64,000 bases of DNA. It comes from Trichosporon coremiiforme (lineage: Eukaryota > Basidiomycota > Tremellomycetes > Trichosporonales > Trichosporonaceae). Below the pieces are notes generated by a model. That model had not been told where the DNA came from. It did not search any database and worked only from the letters and a program-made list of their open reading frames with translations. The stretch is from the NCBI GenBank assembly GCA_039545355.1, contig BCJJ01000011.1, positions 144,702-208,701 on the forward strand, written 5' to 3'. Shown here one piece after another: positions 32,202 through 43,614 of the stretch (positions are counted from its first letter, which is position 1; each line of letters opens with the position of its first letter). The position numbers and the translations under genes were made by a program.

Positions 32202-32764
32202 CTAGGGTATGGTCATCAAAGAAGTCAACACGATGGCGATCATGGGGATCCAGCCCGAAAGTGGAGCTCGATGTGATGCCGTGTTCCGGCTGGGCATGAG
32301 ACAGGTGATGGGTTCCAGTCCGCCGACGCTGTGTCTCAGCTTGTTGAGGTCATCGTCAGTGGGAGGGTTCGGCGCCGGGAGCTTGCCGCTGGTTCCAGGG
32401 ACACCACAGAACCACACATCAGCGTCCGAGACATGTTTCGTGCGTGATGTAATGACAGCCATTCCGCCCCCATCTTCGCACCTCTTGACCTTTGTCTCAT
32501 TGAGTGTCCCCAGATAGAAACAGCCGGGGATGCTCGTCCACTTGTCCCCTACTCGCACTGCGAAGAGTTGCTCGAGTACGTTTTTGGCTTTTGTCGCCAG
32601 TCCACGCGTCGCGATAGTCATCCCAAGGCTTTCGTCCAGTTGTACGAAGGGTTGTTCACCGTGTGGAATGCTGCGTCGAGAGCGCAGGTGGTGCTCGTTG
32701 AGTTCGAGGTGATCATGACGGATGGTGTAGCTCGAGGTACTGCGAGAGAACTATCTGAAGGCAT
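32202..32764 (-). pseudogene. GPI-anchor-like secreted family, copy B (frame break)
   Basis: The downstream frame (from 32621) encodes PGCFYLGTLNETKVKRCEDG, GGMAVITSRTKHVSDADVWF and a hydrophobic end (SGWIPMIAIVLTSLMTIP), parallel to copy A. The expected preceding part (TTCALDAAFHTVNNPSYNW, then TKALG) lies in a different frame starting at ATG 32764, with a TGA after TKALG. At the DNA level both copies align around CTGGACGAA..GCC, where B has CCTTGGG against CCTGGG in A. No splice signal reconciles the frames, so this is a frameshifted gene or a sequencing indel. Translation from ATG 32621 alone would lack a signal peptide. Confidence 0.5.
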
Positions 32765-33907
32765 TGGTAGCTGCAGCTCGTAGTCTGTATCAGCCTCACC
32801 GCGTCCATCATGTATGTCCTCCTGGCTTGGAAGTTATGCTTCCCCGAGGATGCACAGCCCATCGAAGACCAGTCGGAATGTGGTGCAGCGGCCTGTCCAG
32901 CAGCGGAGTTCTTGGCATTGCGGTCTGGTGCCTTAAAACTCCAAAATGTCCCACTTAGCTCGGCGTGACATCATGTCCGCACCCGATAGCACACAGACTC
33001 GTAATCCTCAATCGTCCACGAGGTGCAGTGAGGGCTCGGCGGCGCAAGACTAAGCAGTGCGGAGCACTGGAAGTGATGCACCCACGTTGGTGTCTTGTCA
33101 GCACATGTGATCCTTTCGGTGACAAACTCTGAGTAAGGTTTACCGACGTTGGCTCAGCGGCCGGTCAGGTGGCCCTTCACCTCCCTATCAGAACCCGCCC
33201 CCGCCGGTTAGCATCACTTACCTGAAGGAGTCGAGTTCAAACGTAATGAAGTTCTACCTGACAGTCGATCTGAGCTTCTTGAGAGGTAAGTAGTACGCGG
33301 ATCAGATGTGCTTGGCTTCATTTCATGTCGGGTTGCTAGTGGGAAGACGCGTATCGGCCGTGCTAGGCACCAGCTCGTGGGTCAGTTCCCAACGACCGTC
33401 TCCTGACTGGGGACCATATCCTCGGTTTTCATTGCGGAATGAATGCACTCTTTTAAGCAAGGTATAATCGTGTCAGAGGGAGCCGACCATGTGATGTGGC
33501 ATGCCACTTGACAACCGACCAGTACTGCATCAGGCGAACAGCTCAGAGGCTTTGAGGTCCTCAATCTCAACGCGAGCCACGCTAAGCATGGCGGGTGTCG
33601 CTCAAATCCTGCTTGACCTACGTAGAGAATCTCTCCACCTGATCACGGGACGGAAAGGAGCGCACCTTTGGCATCGGTCCCACACGGGTGAGCTTCTGTT
33701 AAGGAGACATCGACTTCGGTCAAGCGTCTCTTCCGAGGAAGCGTCGTTGATCCGGCGAGCTCCAAGGTCCCGGTCTTAACGTCTCGTGACGCTGACGGTG
33801 TGGAGTCGGGGCTACCCATGCCATACTTGACCCGTCATGCAAAGGCGCCACGCCATATATAAAGATCAGTGACAACCAATGCCGCAACTAGCGTCTTTCG
33901 CTCCATT
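32765..33907. other. Intergenic stretch in the secretome island
   Basis: Upstream DNA of copy B and of the secreted gene at 33.9 kb. TATATAA occurs at 33856-33862, about 50 nt before the ATG at 33908, a plausible TATA box. Open frames near 33.4-33.8 kb have no recognisable motif. Confidence 0.45.
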
Positions 33908-35336
33908 ATGATCTCTACTGTGGGTTACGTACAGAAACTGCAGCACTGAGAATGGCTGCGGGAGGTTGGTTCACGAGGGAAGCTGACACCTAGCGAAAAA
34001 TTGTTCTCTTGACATGGCTTTTGGCTGCGAACGTCGCTCAAGCGGCGTGGTGTTGCGGATGGATCAAGACTGTTGATGAAGCGGCGCTTTGGAAGCTGCG
34101 GGAAGAATTTTGCAGCAATGTCAAGGGCGCCACGAAAGAGCCGAACCAAAACGAGTATCATTTGAAGACCGAGGTCGTGAACGGAAATTTGCACAATGAA
34201 TACGCCTTCTTCGCCCACAACAACGAGGACACTTTTGGCGACTGCTTTGAAGCCACCGATAACCTGATCACTCAGTGTGCGCGTGCCCACCAAGCACACG
34301 GGTCCTGGGAGCACAACTCCCAGATCTGTGGCATGACCCTCGGCGACACTGCGGCAAGCAATGGTAGGCGCTCTGTTCGCCGTTTCGACGGCAACATCCG
34401 GAAACGCTCTCTGGCCGACCTTCCCCTAGTTTCCACGCCTGAGGACGTTGGCAAACTCTTCAGTGGCGTTTTCGACGTCGACGGTGAGGACGTCCTCATC
34501 GACTTTCATGACTCGGTCAACGCGGGCTCAGCTCCACCCCAGGGCGTGGAGGGCGTCTCACCCTCCGATGGCTCTCACACTAGCGCCTTCCAAACAACAC
34601 AGGGCCCCGCTCACAGCTGGACGACAGTCTTCAACACGACCATAGAACTCCAGGATGCCATCAGACAGGAGATCGCTAGCGTCAAACGTCGTTCAGCTCT
34701 TCGGAAGCGACAAGCACCCCAGCAGTGCGAGACCAGTGAGACTGGTGACGGCAAGTGGGTCGTTCTTCAAGCCGGCGAGTGGGAGAAACCCGAGGAAAAG
34801 GCGTTACGTTGCGTCCCCCCCTCTAGCTTTCAAAAGGCAACGGGTAACCAGACCTGCGAGTCTTTTAGTATCAATCTGGGTGCCAACATGGCCAAATCGA
34901 TTGCTTCAGTCGGAACTACCTTCGGCTTCACTTGGCAAAAGTGCTATATCCAGCTCGATATCAGGGGTTGCGACTGGACGGACCAAGGTAAGTGATGCCA
35001 GCCGTCGAGTGCCATGAGGGCTGACTTGGACTAGGCAGCTGCCACTTACTTTTCACACGACAGTGGATGTACTGGCAGCGTGGATTTGCCATTCAGGTCA
35101 AACGACAGTTCGATCACGCCAATGCAAACGGCGCCGTCACTGTGAAGGTTGACTTCGTGCACGCCGACGGCCCAAAACAAGACGTTTCAGCCGTGTGCGA
35201 CCGGGGCTGTTGCAACTACTGTCTGGAGAACCTTCCCGCCGACGTAGACCTTACCAAGGAGTACTGCTTGAACAACGCCACTGAGGAGATGAGACCGTGG
35301 TACGCAACGTGCGACCAATGGACCAGTAAAGATTGA
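33908..35336 (+). CDS. Secreted Cys-containing protein with kexin-type sites (435 aa)
   Basis: Exons are 33908-33919 (MIST only), 33994-34987 and 35035-35336; introns end GCTGACACCTAG and GCTGACTTGGACTAG. Splicing creates the signal peptide MISTRKIVLLTWLLAANVAQ, with cleavage expected after AQA before AWCCGW; without the 12-nt exon no signal would exist. Basic pairs that could be kexin sites occur at NGRRSVRRFD, NIRKRSLAD and VKRRSALRKRQAP, dividing an N-terminal Cys-containing part, a linker and a Cys-rich C-terminal part (FTWQKCYIQLDIRGCDW, VCDRGCCNYC). No transmembrane or GPI signal follows. I do not recognise the family; a processed secreted preproprotein is inferred. Confidence 0.66.
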
Positions 35337-35724
35337 CATTCTCAGGGTAGCGATCACGGGAAGTAGGGTGGAGATTCTGATGATTGAGGAACACGCGTTC
35401 TCAATGCGACGATCATCCACCGTAGGCTCAGCTCACATTCTGAACCGAGGTCTAAGACTGCTCCTTTGAAGTCTCTCACACCATGGCACGGCGTCAGGAA
35501 GCGTAAACACGGGAAAAAGAAAAGAATTGTCGATTTCGATATGCGCCACAATTCATCACGTGTTGGAGTCCAACACACAGTAATGCTGCGTGCTCTGAAG
35601 ACATGTGCGTCTCATGCCCTGTACTTTCCAGATTCAAGAGGATGTATTCTTAAGTTCACTGATGGCAAGAAGTGATCTCTAGCCGGGGTGTTATCAAGCC
35701 CACGACGAGGACCGTCGAAGACGC

Positions 35725-36010
35725 CTACGTTTTGGACGACGAGCCGCGGAGTGCAGTTGCAAGCAAAGCCCCCGCCACAAGGCATAGAATACCGCTTATC
35801 GCAGATGATCGTTTCAGTAGGGTTCATTCATTCGGACCGTAAGCGGTGAAACCGCAGAATCACATGTCAGCCTCGAGAGTATCTTTGATTGCCGAGGTGA
35901 GGTACGCCGAAGACCCCGAAGTGCCCGGAAGCATCTACATGCGCGCGGTTCAAGCACAATCACAGAATCTGCATTTACGGAGTTTCTGCCAGCCGTCACG
36001 CGTATATAAC
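35725..36010 (-). pseudogene. GPI-anchor-like secreted family, copy C (relic)
   Basis: The minus strand contains YLTSAIKDTLEADM, a TGA in place of the Trp codon, then FCGF, matching NSRTKNILDADVWFCGF of copy A. Upstream, in another frame, LNRAHVDASGHFGVF parallels INRTKVEDCESHGGM. Downstream SGILCLVAGALLATAL resembles the hydrophobic GPI-type end. One nonsense change plus at least one frameshift make this a clear relic if the homology is right. The match is short, hence moderate confidence. Confidence 0.4.
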
Positions 36011-36110
36011 ATCGCAAAACGTGGGGCATGAGAATGCAATTAGGGGAAGATACGTGCTTCTCCCATGCGGTCGTCGGCGACCATGGCACATCGCGTGGCC
36101 AAGGCTCGTA

Positions 36111-37411
36111 TCAGTAGATGGGGAAGTTCCCATCGACCTCGCGGCTCCAGGCCACCAGGCCACCCCGGACGTCCCTAGCCACTCGCCCCACTGTGCGCAG
36201 CTTGGCGGCAGCGACCTGGCTATCGTTCCCGCGGCGACAGAGGAAGGTGACCTCGCCATCACCAGGTATATCATCGGGCCGCTTCAGAATTTCGCCTAGC
36301 GTTATGTCTGTTTCCTGTCAGCAACACCCTTCACGTGCACACTCACTCATCGTCCCGGGTAGGGAGCAGATGGCGAACTCGGTCGGCGGCCGGGTATCCA
36401 CGACCACGGCGCCGAACTGCAGGACCGTCTGCAGCTCGACGGCGGATATCCGCTCGCCTTCCTCGCCTTGGGCGTACCCGTCGTCCATTTCCACGGCACA
36501 AAGCTGCGCATACTCCTCAGCATCCTCGTTCAGTGGCTTGCCAGCCAAGGCACAGCCGGGACAGCCCTCCCGTGGTGGGCGTACTTTCACAGTGCGCACC
36601 ATCGGACTTCCTCCGAGCTGGAGACACTTGAGACCTGGCTCGTACCTTCCAAGCAGGACGGCGAGGGCGTCGGCCGCCATAGCAGAGCCGACAATGCCCA
36701 CGGTAGGACCCCACACTCCAGCGTCGGCGCAGGACTGGGAGGCTCCCGCTCGCGGCCAAACGCATCGATAGCATGCACGCTGCCCCGGCGGACCGTACAC
36801 GCTCCACTGACCCAGTGTCGATATGCCCGCACCACTGACTAGCGGTACAGAAAGAGAGCATGCAGCGTCGGAGACAAGGTAACGCGTCGCTGGGCGGTCG
36901 GTGCAGTCGAGGATCAGGTCGTGCCCTTCCAACAACGAGAGAGCAGTCGAAGGAAGAAGCGGCTCCGGTATCGGTTTGTACGCAACATGCGGGTTCAGTC
37001 TATCGTCAGCTTCATTCGATGGGCGTAAACAGCTACTTACACTTGCAGAGCCTCAACAGCACTCTGCGCCTTGTTCATACCAGCCCGTCCGCCGTGCAGA
37101 ACCTGCCGGTGGAGGTTTGATATCGACACCATGTCATGGTCGATAATCGTGAGAAGGCCTGAACCGTCAGCTACAGTGGAACACATTCAACTTACCAACT
37201 CCAGCCCCTGCGAGGTACTGTAGGGCCGGACATCCGAGACCGCCAGCACCAACAACCGCGACCCGTGCGCGCTTCAATCTGAGCTGTCCTTCTCGTAAGC
37301 TTCGGTTTGAATTCAGGGCTCACCGTCGAGGCCCCAGCCGGGCTGGATCATCTGCCGTCCATAGCGTGCGTACTCATCGAGCGACAGGCGAGTGACGTCG
37401 GTGTCGGCCAT
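36111..37411 (-). CDS. UBA4: Uba4/MOCS3: E1-like adenylyltransferase and rhodanese sulfurtransferase
   Basis: Five exons: complement 37324-37411, 37196-37288, 37041-37158, 36347-36999 and 36111-36307 (382 aa). The ThiF/E1 domain has [15 protein letters not shown] (ATP loop, about 39-53), zinc Cys pairs CYRC (176/179) and CPGC (246/249), and the catalytic Cys in [12 protein letters not shown] (about 190). The rhodanese domain (about 285-382) has its active Cys in [13 protein letters not shown] (about 341). Uba4 adenylates and thiocarboxylates Urm1 for tRNA wobble-uridine thiolation and protein urmylation. The protein is somewhat shorter than yeast Uba4 but complete in all catalytic features. 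Confidence 0.93.
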
Positions 37412-40401
37412 GTCGGAGCTCGGCGACGTCAGAGAGGTCTGATGTTGACTTTTTCGGAGGTGTCGAGAGCTGAGTGGACTGTTCGGTGGCAAGAGAGGTG
37501 GAGGTGGAGGTCGAGTGATGGTGGAGGCTCCGGAACACGTGACTTCATAGCGGAGCGGAACGACCTCGGATAATCGACGGCGTCGTCTCGTTGGTCCATG
37601 TGCTGCGTGCTCATGTCTGACGTCCGTCCGCTCTGACAGCAGAACTCATGACTTCGCTTTAACAGAGTTCTACGCACCCGTTTCTGAATGCACAGAGTTC
37701 ACCTAGCGCCGCTTTCAAGTGCACATCACCCGGCTGCTCGGCCGTTCTCTGCGCTAATCCGCTCCTTCCTTTAAGCATCTTTCGTCACCGTGCGACAACG
37801 GACCGTTGCCCTCTGATGTCCCTCCGGAGTTTCAACGCTTCCCAAGCACTTCGCCGCTTGCCCCGACAGACAGAGAAGGTTGCAACTCTGTCTGCATTAT
37901 GTCTTTCCTCCGAAACATATGTCGCAGCTCCGAGACCCTAGGCGTTTTCGACTGCGCCGAACGGTATCAAGACAGATACAAGCTTGCGCTTAAGCCTGCG
38001 CAATCCGCAACAGCAATCACTAACCACCAGAGAGCTCACATCGTTGCCTACAGCTACGCTTTCGGATGTGCCAATTGCAACGTTCTACCATATCAGACCG
38101 TTACATAATGTCCATGACACAGTCGTCAACATTCGCTCCCTCCCTGCCTGCTGTCCCACGCCTGACACATGAAGTCATGCACCACCGAACAACGACACCA
38201 CATGCACCGCCGTTCCTAATGAAGTGCGGGTGCTCGTCTAGCCCTTACTGAATGCGAAGAAACCTGGCTCGGGACGGCCCAAAGCGTACCCAAACCCAAC
38301 TTGCAGAATGACTGCCCCGTCCTGCAGGGAACGCAAGGGAAGACGCGAGGTCCGAAGCCAGACCAGACAAGTTGTGCGTGGGACGGGCATTGCTCATGGC
38401 GAGCGCAGGGTGTGAGGTGCGGATCCGAAGTCTGGGGAAAGCTGTGCACTTCTGCGGTCCTGCTGGTGCACGTTGGGCATGTCTGCTGTGCCTCGCGAAC
38501 GCCGACGAAGCGACGGAGGCACGGCGGCGCCAGCCCGCTCTCATGCGTTCCCCCGACCTCGAGATGTACGTCTCCAGTGCCTCAGATTCACATGACTGGG
38601 AACCGGGTTCGATGCGGTCCAGGACCGATTCATCTGCATTCACTCGAAGCCCGTGCTGCCGTGTTGAAAGCGACTGTAAAGTGCACGCGAGACCCGCGAA
38701 GCGACGCGAATCGACAAGTCGCGTCCAGCGTGACTGGGCAGGAACGCTATACACCAAACATGGAGAAATAAGGTTTCTGCCCGGGTTCCTTCCTGAAACC
38801 CGTCTCAGGCTTTCTCATCGAAGCCCCTCCGGACCCACTGCCCCATTGCACCCGTCAAGCCGGCGTGGGGACAGTTGTCTCTCGTCCTCTCGTTGATGTT
38901 GCGTGATCGTGCGACCCAGCAATTCAGACCGTCAGGTGCTGACCGCCGTCGATCGCGACCCATTGCATCGCCTGCCGTGCACTGCTGCGGCCCGAAATAC
39001 TGGCTCCCGAAAAACCCAGCGTATCAGAGGAGCCAGCAGGGCATGCCGCGTCTCACCGATGGGAAAGTGGGTCTCGAGGTGCTAGAAGGCGTTATCGGGA
39101 ATCGACCGAGAGAATTCGTTGACCCAAAAGTAGTGACGGGAAGACGTACGCTCATAGCTGAGACCATCTGTTGGGCGTCGCTATCCTCGGTCCTTGCTCT
39201 CCTCGCGTCCGAGGTCGCAACAGCTCATCTTGATACCAACTCCCCAGCGGTGAGTCGTCAAGCAGAGCAGCGCTCCTGCCTGGCAACGGTGTCTGGTACC
39301 CTGCATTCTGGTGCTTACTCCTGCACACTCCTGGGTGTCTCCTGGCCTTGACTCCTGGAACGTCCTACTCGACCCTGGAGTTTCAGTACACCCACGTCGT
39401 GTTTCATGCTTCCATTGGTGGCCAAGTGGCGATGACGCAGTGCATGCCTGCTGTCTGATTCGATCGCCGCCGGTGTGATGAACTTTCCACAACTAATAAG
39501 CTCGACGAGCAATGCGTAAGCCCGCGGCAGGGCTCTGCAAGCACTGCACAAGCTCTGAGAGAGCGTTCCATGCAGCGGTCATCGTGAGTTCCCCGGCAGT
39601 CCGAGCGGTGCGACTTCCGGAAGCAGGTAAGGTGAACGCAAGGCACGCTCGAAACACCAAGCTCCAACTCAGCCAACAGGATCAACTCAGCCAACTGGCC
39701 CGCCAGCCTGCAACGCGTCGTCTGTTCTTTTCAACGGGAACTCAGCAACTCGGCATAGAGTTAAGGTACTCACAATTGAGCGGTCCCCAAACCTCATTCC
39801 CTCGTCAGCCCTTCTCCACACCGCTCTCACAGAAGGAGCGATGCGCAAAGGGCGATGTGCGCATCGCATGCGGCGTGGGTGCCCCGCGCGCAGCATCCAC
39901 ACGGCGCGAAGGGCGTGCGACTCACCTGGTCACTCACTCGTGCGATCGATGCTACACTCCAGTCCCCAAGGAAGTTTGGTGGGACCACTGGACCAAATTC
40001 CAGCACTTGCGCCGGGCTTAGCACCAGCACTCGAACCGTCCACGGCTCAAACAGGCTCAAGCTCAAACTCGCCCTTTTCCAGCTGCTTGCCTTCCCTCTT
40101 TTCTCTCCGTGGCCGCCGTCATGCCCCTCCTACTCCCCTTCGACCCACTGATCTCCTTGCACCTCGCGCCGCCTTCGCCTCTCACACGGCATCTGCATGG
40201 TTTGCTCGCCTGCACCTCGCACCTTACGCACCCTCATCCCTGCCGCCCCTGCGGTCGGCTGCCGGCTGGCTCTGGTGGACTTTGGTCCTCGTTCCCTCCC
40301 ACGTCGCCGGCTCGGACTATCTGGCTACAAAAGCAGCAGGCTCCTCTGCATAACAATTCTCCCACCCGTCAACCCACGCTCGTTTCACTACACTCGTTAC
40401 C
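37412..40401. other. 3 kb intergenic stretch between UBA4 and the GH5 gene
   Basis: Frames of 150-175 codons overlap one another on both strands at 38.2-38.9 kb, which argues for low stop density rather than genes. None has a domain, a family core or consistent codon bias. The last 350 nt (40050-40401) are pyrimidine-rich and are the probable leader of the GH5 gene. Confidence 0.5.
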
Positions 40402-42549
40402 ATGAAGCTGCACGCTATCGCCGGCATCGCCGCTGCGACCGGCACATACGCCGCAGCGATCCAGCCCGACGGTACCAATGCCGGAGCCCTCCACGCGCGC
40501 CAGGGCGGTGGTAGGTGGCCGTTCGGCGGTTGGCGCCAGCACCAGCAGTTCGACCCATGCAACCCGCCCTCCGACCTGCACGACTTCCACGGCGAGATCG
40601 AGGAGAACGGCCAGCGTCGGCAGTTCGGCAACTGGGCCGACTTCCAGCAAGAGCTGCAGAACCAGCAGGGCAATAGCCGCTGGCACAAGTGGGCGCCGTG
40701 GCTATTCCCGGCGACCTCATGCAGCACCGGTGCAGGCGGCCTGCCGACACTCGTCGGCGGCAAGCAGAACGCGGCCTCGACGCAGTCGCTTGACCCCACT
40801 CAGACGCTCGAAATCACGCTCACCGCCGGCACGGACGGCACGGACACCGCCGTTCCTGAGACCACGGGCGGAGTCGTCGCCTCCACCCCAGACCCTAATC
40901 TCACTTCAACCTCAAGCTCTACTGCGAGTTCCTCGGCGAACAGGGTCGAGAGCTCCCCCCTGGTCCTGTCGTCCGCACCCCTTTCCAGCTCAACCAACCT
41001 CGTCGCGAGCAGCAGCACGGACCTTCTCACGACCACCGCCGTTGTCCCTACTTCTTCCTCCGCCGATGTCCTCTCTTCGAGTGCCGACCCAAATGCCCTC
41101 TCTTCCTCATCGAGCGTCGACCCCAACACTTCCACGCTGGTGCCGACGTCCTCGCTGCCAAATGCCACCGCTGTGCCCACGTCGAATGCAACCCTCGTGC
41201 CGACCGCAACATCGACCAATGTGACCACCCTTCCCACCAACGGCACCGTCGCCTCGACCAACGGCACGGCTCTGCCGACGAACACGACCACGGCTCTGCC
41301 GCAGCCAACGATCCACAACAACAGCGGATCAATCGATGACCCTTCCGTTGTACAGGGCCTCGACAAGATTCGCGGCGTGAACCTCGGCGGCTGGCTCGTA
41401 TACGAGGGCTGGATCACTGCCGACGGCGGCGGTTTCGGTTCCGGCAAGGGCTGGACCGACGAGTGGACGATGGCGCAGACCTACGACCAGAACCGGGAGT
41501 ACATCGACAACCACTGGAAGGGTTTCGTGACCGAGGCGGACTTTGCCGAGATCGCTGCCGCGGGCCTGAACACGGTGCGCATCCCCGTTGGCTACTGGAC
41601 CTTCATCCCCACGGCCGGCGACGAGCCATACCGCGGCCAGGTCGTGACCTGGACGGTCCTGAAGCAGGCCTTCGAGTGGGCGAAGAAGTACGGCCTGCGC
41701 GTCATGCTGGACATGCACGCCGTCCCCGGCCCGCAGTCGCTGGACGCGCACTCGGGACACCAGACGGACCGGGCCGGCTTCTTCTTCAGCGAGGAGAACA
41801 AGAAGCGCACGATCGACGCGCTCGTCGTCGCGGCAACCGAGTTCACGCAGCCCAAGTACGGCGGCGTGCTCCGGTCTCTCATGCTCGTGAACGAGCCGCG
41901 TCTCCCCAACGAGCGCCGCGACGAGGCGCGCCAGTTCCTGAAGCAGTTCTACGTTGAAGCGCACAACGCGATTCGCGCCATCCCCTCCCCCGACATCCAG
42001 AACGTGACTGTTCTCATCCACGACTCCTTCGACGGCGCAGAGCGCTACGGCGACTTCCGCAATGTCACTGGCGACCCGAACGTCGCCATGGATCGCCACC
42101 TGTACTCCATCTTCGAGCCGACCAAGGCGAACTGGACCGGCGCCGCCGTCCTCAAGGCGCAGTGCGAGCAGGCCAACGCCCTCGTCGACTTTGCGCGCAA
42201 GTACTACACCGTCATGGTCGCCGAGTTCGGTGCGCCCGCGCGCGGTGGCTCGTGCTCGTGGTTCGAGGGCGTCGCTGGTATCCAGAACCCGGGCCAGTGT
42301 CCCGGATGGGGCGACGAGCCCGACCGCGTCACGTGGGTCAAGGAGAGTCTGCTGTCGCAGATCCAGGCGTACGAGACTGTCGCGGGATGGGTGTTCTGGA
42401 CTTGGAAGACGGCCAACGGAGACATCGGATGGGACATGAAGCGTATCATCGACAAGATCCTCCACGGCCTCCTGGGCGTGCAGCGCTTCGACCAGATCAC
42501 ACTGGACAGGTGCCAGTATTACAACGCCTCCATGCCCAAGACTACCTAG
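40402..42549 (+). CDS. Secreted glucan 1,3-beta-glucosidase, GH5 (Exg type, 715 aa)
   Basis: Single exon. MKLHAIAGIAAATGTYAAA is a signal peptide; a KEX-like HAR site follows within 20 residues. Residues about 40-110 form a Trp/Gln-rich N-terminal region, then a long Ser/Thr/Val/Pro linker (about 130-305) that should be heavily O-glycosylated. The catalytic domain starts at IRGVNLGGWLVYEGW, with the acid/base Glu in LMLVNEPRLP (about 498) and the nucleophile Glu in VAEFGAPARG (about 608); GWVFWTWKTANGD closes the barrel. It hydrolyses beta-1,3-glucan in the cell wall. The long mucin-like linker is an extension absent from yeast Exg1. Start chosen because it gives the signal peptide. Confidence 0.92.
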   Translation: MKLHAIAGIAAATGTYAAAIQPDGTNAGALHARQGGGRWPFGGWRQHQQFDPCNPPSDLHDFHGEIEENGQRRQFGNWADFQQELQNQQGNSRWHKWAPWLFPATSCSTGAGGLPTLVGGKQNAASTQSLDPTQTLEITLTAGTDGTDTAVPETTGGVVASTPDPNLTSTSSSTASSSANRVESSPLVLSSAPLSSSTNLVASSSTDLLTTTAVVPTSSSADVLSSSADPNALSSSSSVDPNTSTLVPTSSLPNATAVPTSNATLVPTATSTNVTTLPTNGTVASTNGTALPTNTTTALPQPTIHNNSGSIDDPSVVQGLDKIRGVNLGGWLVYEGWITADGGGFGSGKGWTDEWTMAQTYDQNREYIDNHWKGFVTEADFAEIAAAGLNTVRIPVGYWTFIPTAGDEPYRGQVVTWTVLKQAFEWAKKYGLRVMLDMHAVPGPQSLDAHSGHQTDRAGFFFSEENKKRTIDALVVAATEFTQPKYGGVLRSLMLVNEPRLPNERRDEARQFLKQFYVEAHNAIRAIPSPDIQNVTVLIHDSFDGAERYGDFRNVTGDPNVAMDRHLYSIFEPTKANWTGAAVLKAQCEQANALVDFARKYYTVMVAEFGAPARGGSCSWFEGVAGIQNPGQCPGWGDEPDRVTWVKESLLSQIQAYETVAGWVFWTWKTANGDIGWDMKRIIDKILHGLLGVQRFDQITLDRCQYYNASMPKTT

Positions 42550-43614
42550 AACTGAACACGGACTCTTCACGGACTATATCATAGATGTACACATTGCTAC
42601 ACACCTTATGCCATGCCTAATGTACTACGTACACTCCCACATCCAGGTCGATCTTCCGCGATAAACGGCTTCACTGCCGAGGTACAAAGCCGCGCCGCCG
42701 CATCTGATCTGGCTTCGATTCGAAACTCTGCAGGCTCTTCGGATGCTGCCACGGTGGAGTAGACACTCGGGGCGTTGAAACTTGGCCCCCTCCGCCCTCC
42801 GACGCCAGGAAGCAGGGCCATCCTGTCCTTCTGAAACGTGGCATGTTGGAACATGAGAGAGGGCTGAGATGTCCGTAAAACCTCTGAGACCAAGACCACG
42901 ACCGTCGAGCACGGCTGGCAGCGGCCAGACTCCCCGAGGTAGATCACCGACGACTCGAGCGGGGCGTCTAGCAGGATCAAACCGGTGCACGAGCATCACG
43001 GCCATAGTCTTGACGAAACCTCCACGCTTGCGAGCCTCTTGAAGCTCAGCTATACGCAGTCGACGTTCATTGTCTGAACGGGTAGCTCCCTATGTCTCAT
43101 TGCTATCAGAAGCGTGCACGAGCGCGTGGAGAGCCCTGGGGATGGCGATACGCAAGTAATTGTGACTCAGAAGAGATGAGCGACGACAGAGGACATTCTG
43201 AGAGCCTCGGGTAGTGAAAAAAGTGTGGTTGCACTCTCTCCGCGAGGACGATCGACCAACGAGTTCAGCTTTTCACGAGGAACACACTGGAGGGGAGCGG
43301 GAGCCAGCGCCGGAGACCTGGGATTGCCAGCCTGATCAGGAGCTGTAGGACAAGCAGAGAGGGGCGTCAGTTTGACTGAGGGTGCGCCGATGAGCAGCGG
43401 CCATTTCTGTGCATGGGATTCCTGGTTACAACATGTTAACGATCGAATGGGAAGAGTAGAGTACACCAGTACCAACAGAGCAGTGCAAAAGGGGGTCGCT
43501 CTAGGGAAGCAGCAGGCTTCCATTGTCGTTAGAAGGTTGAAGGGAGACTGGTCATGAACGGGCGTTGATGGGATCGCGACGAAGGAGGGTGCCGGGCACG
43601 AGCGTGGCAAGAGC
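42550..43614. other. Convergent intergenic stretch, 42.6-43.6 kb
   Basis: Shared 3' flank of the GH5 and transporter genes. Minus-strand frames of up to about 180 codons (43167-43703) overlap the transporter end and show no motif. No gene called. Confidence 0.5.

Noticed and set aside
38245..38896. Overlapping frames of 156-174 codons on both strands
   Set aside because: Several mutually overlapping frames are open at once, as expected from GC-rich DNA; no domain, start context or splice structure favours one.
39512..40021. Frame with CKHC near its start, considered as another Cys-rich family member
   Set aside because: No upstream exon with C-x-G-D-x2-G-x-N could be found within several hundred bases.
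41329..42570. A 413-codon minus-strand frame
   Set aside because: Antisense shadow of the GH5 glucanase catalytic domain.
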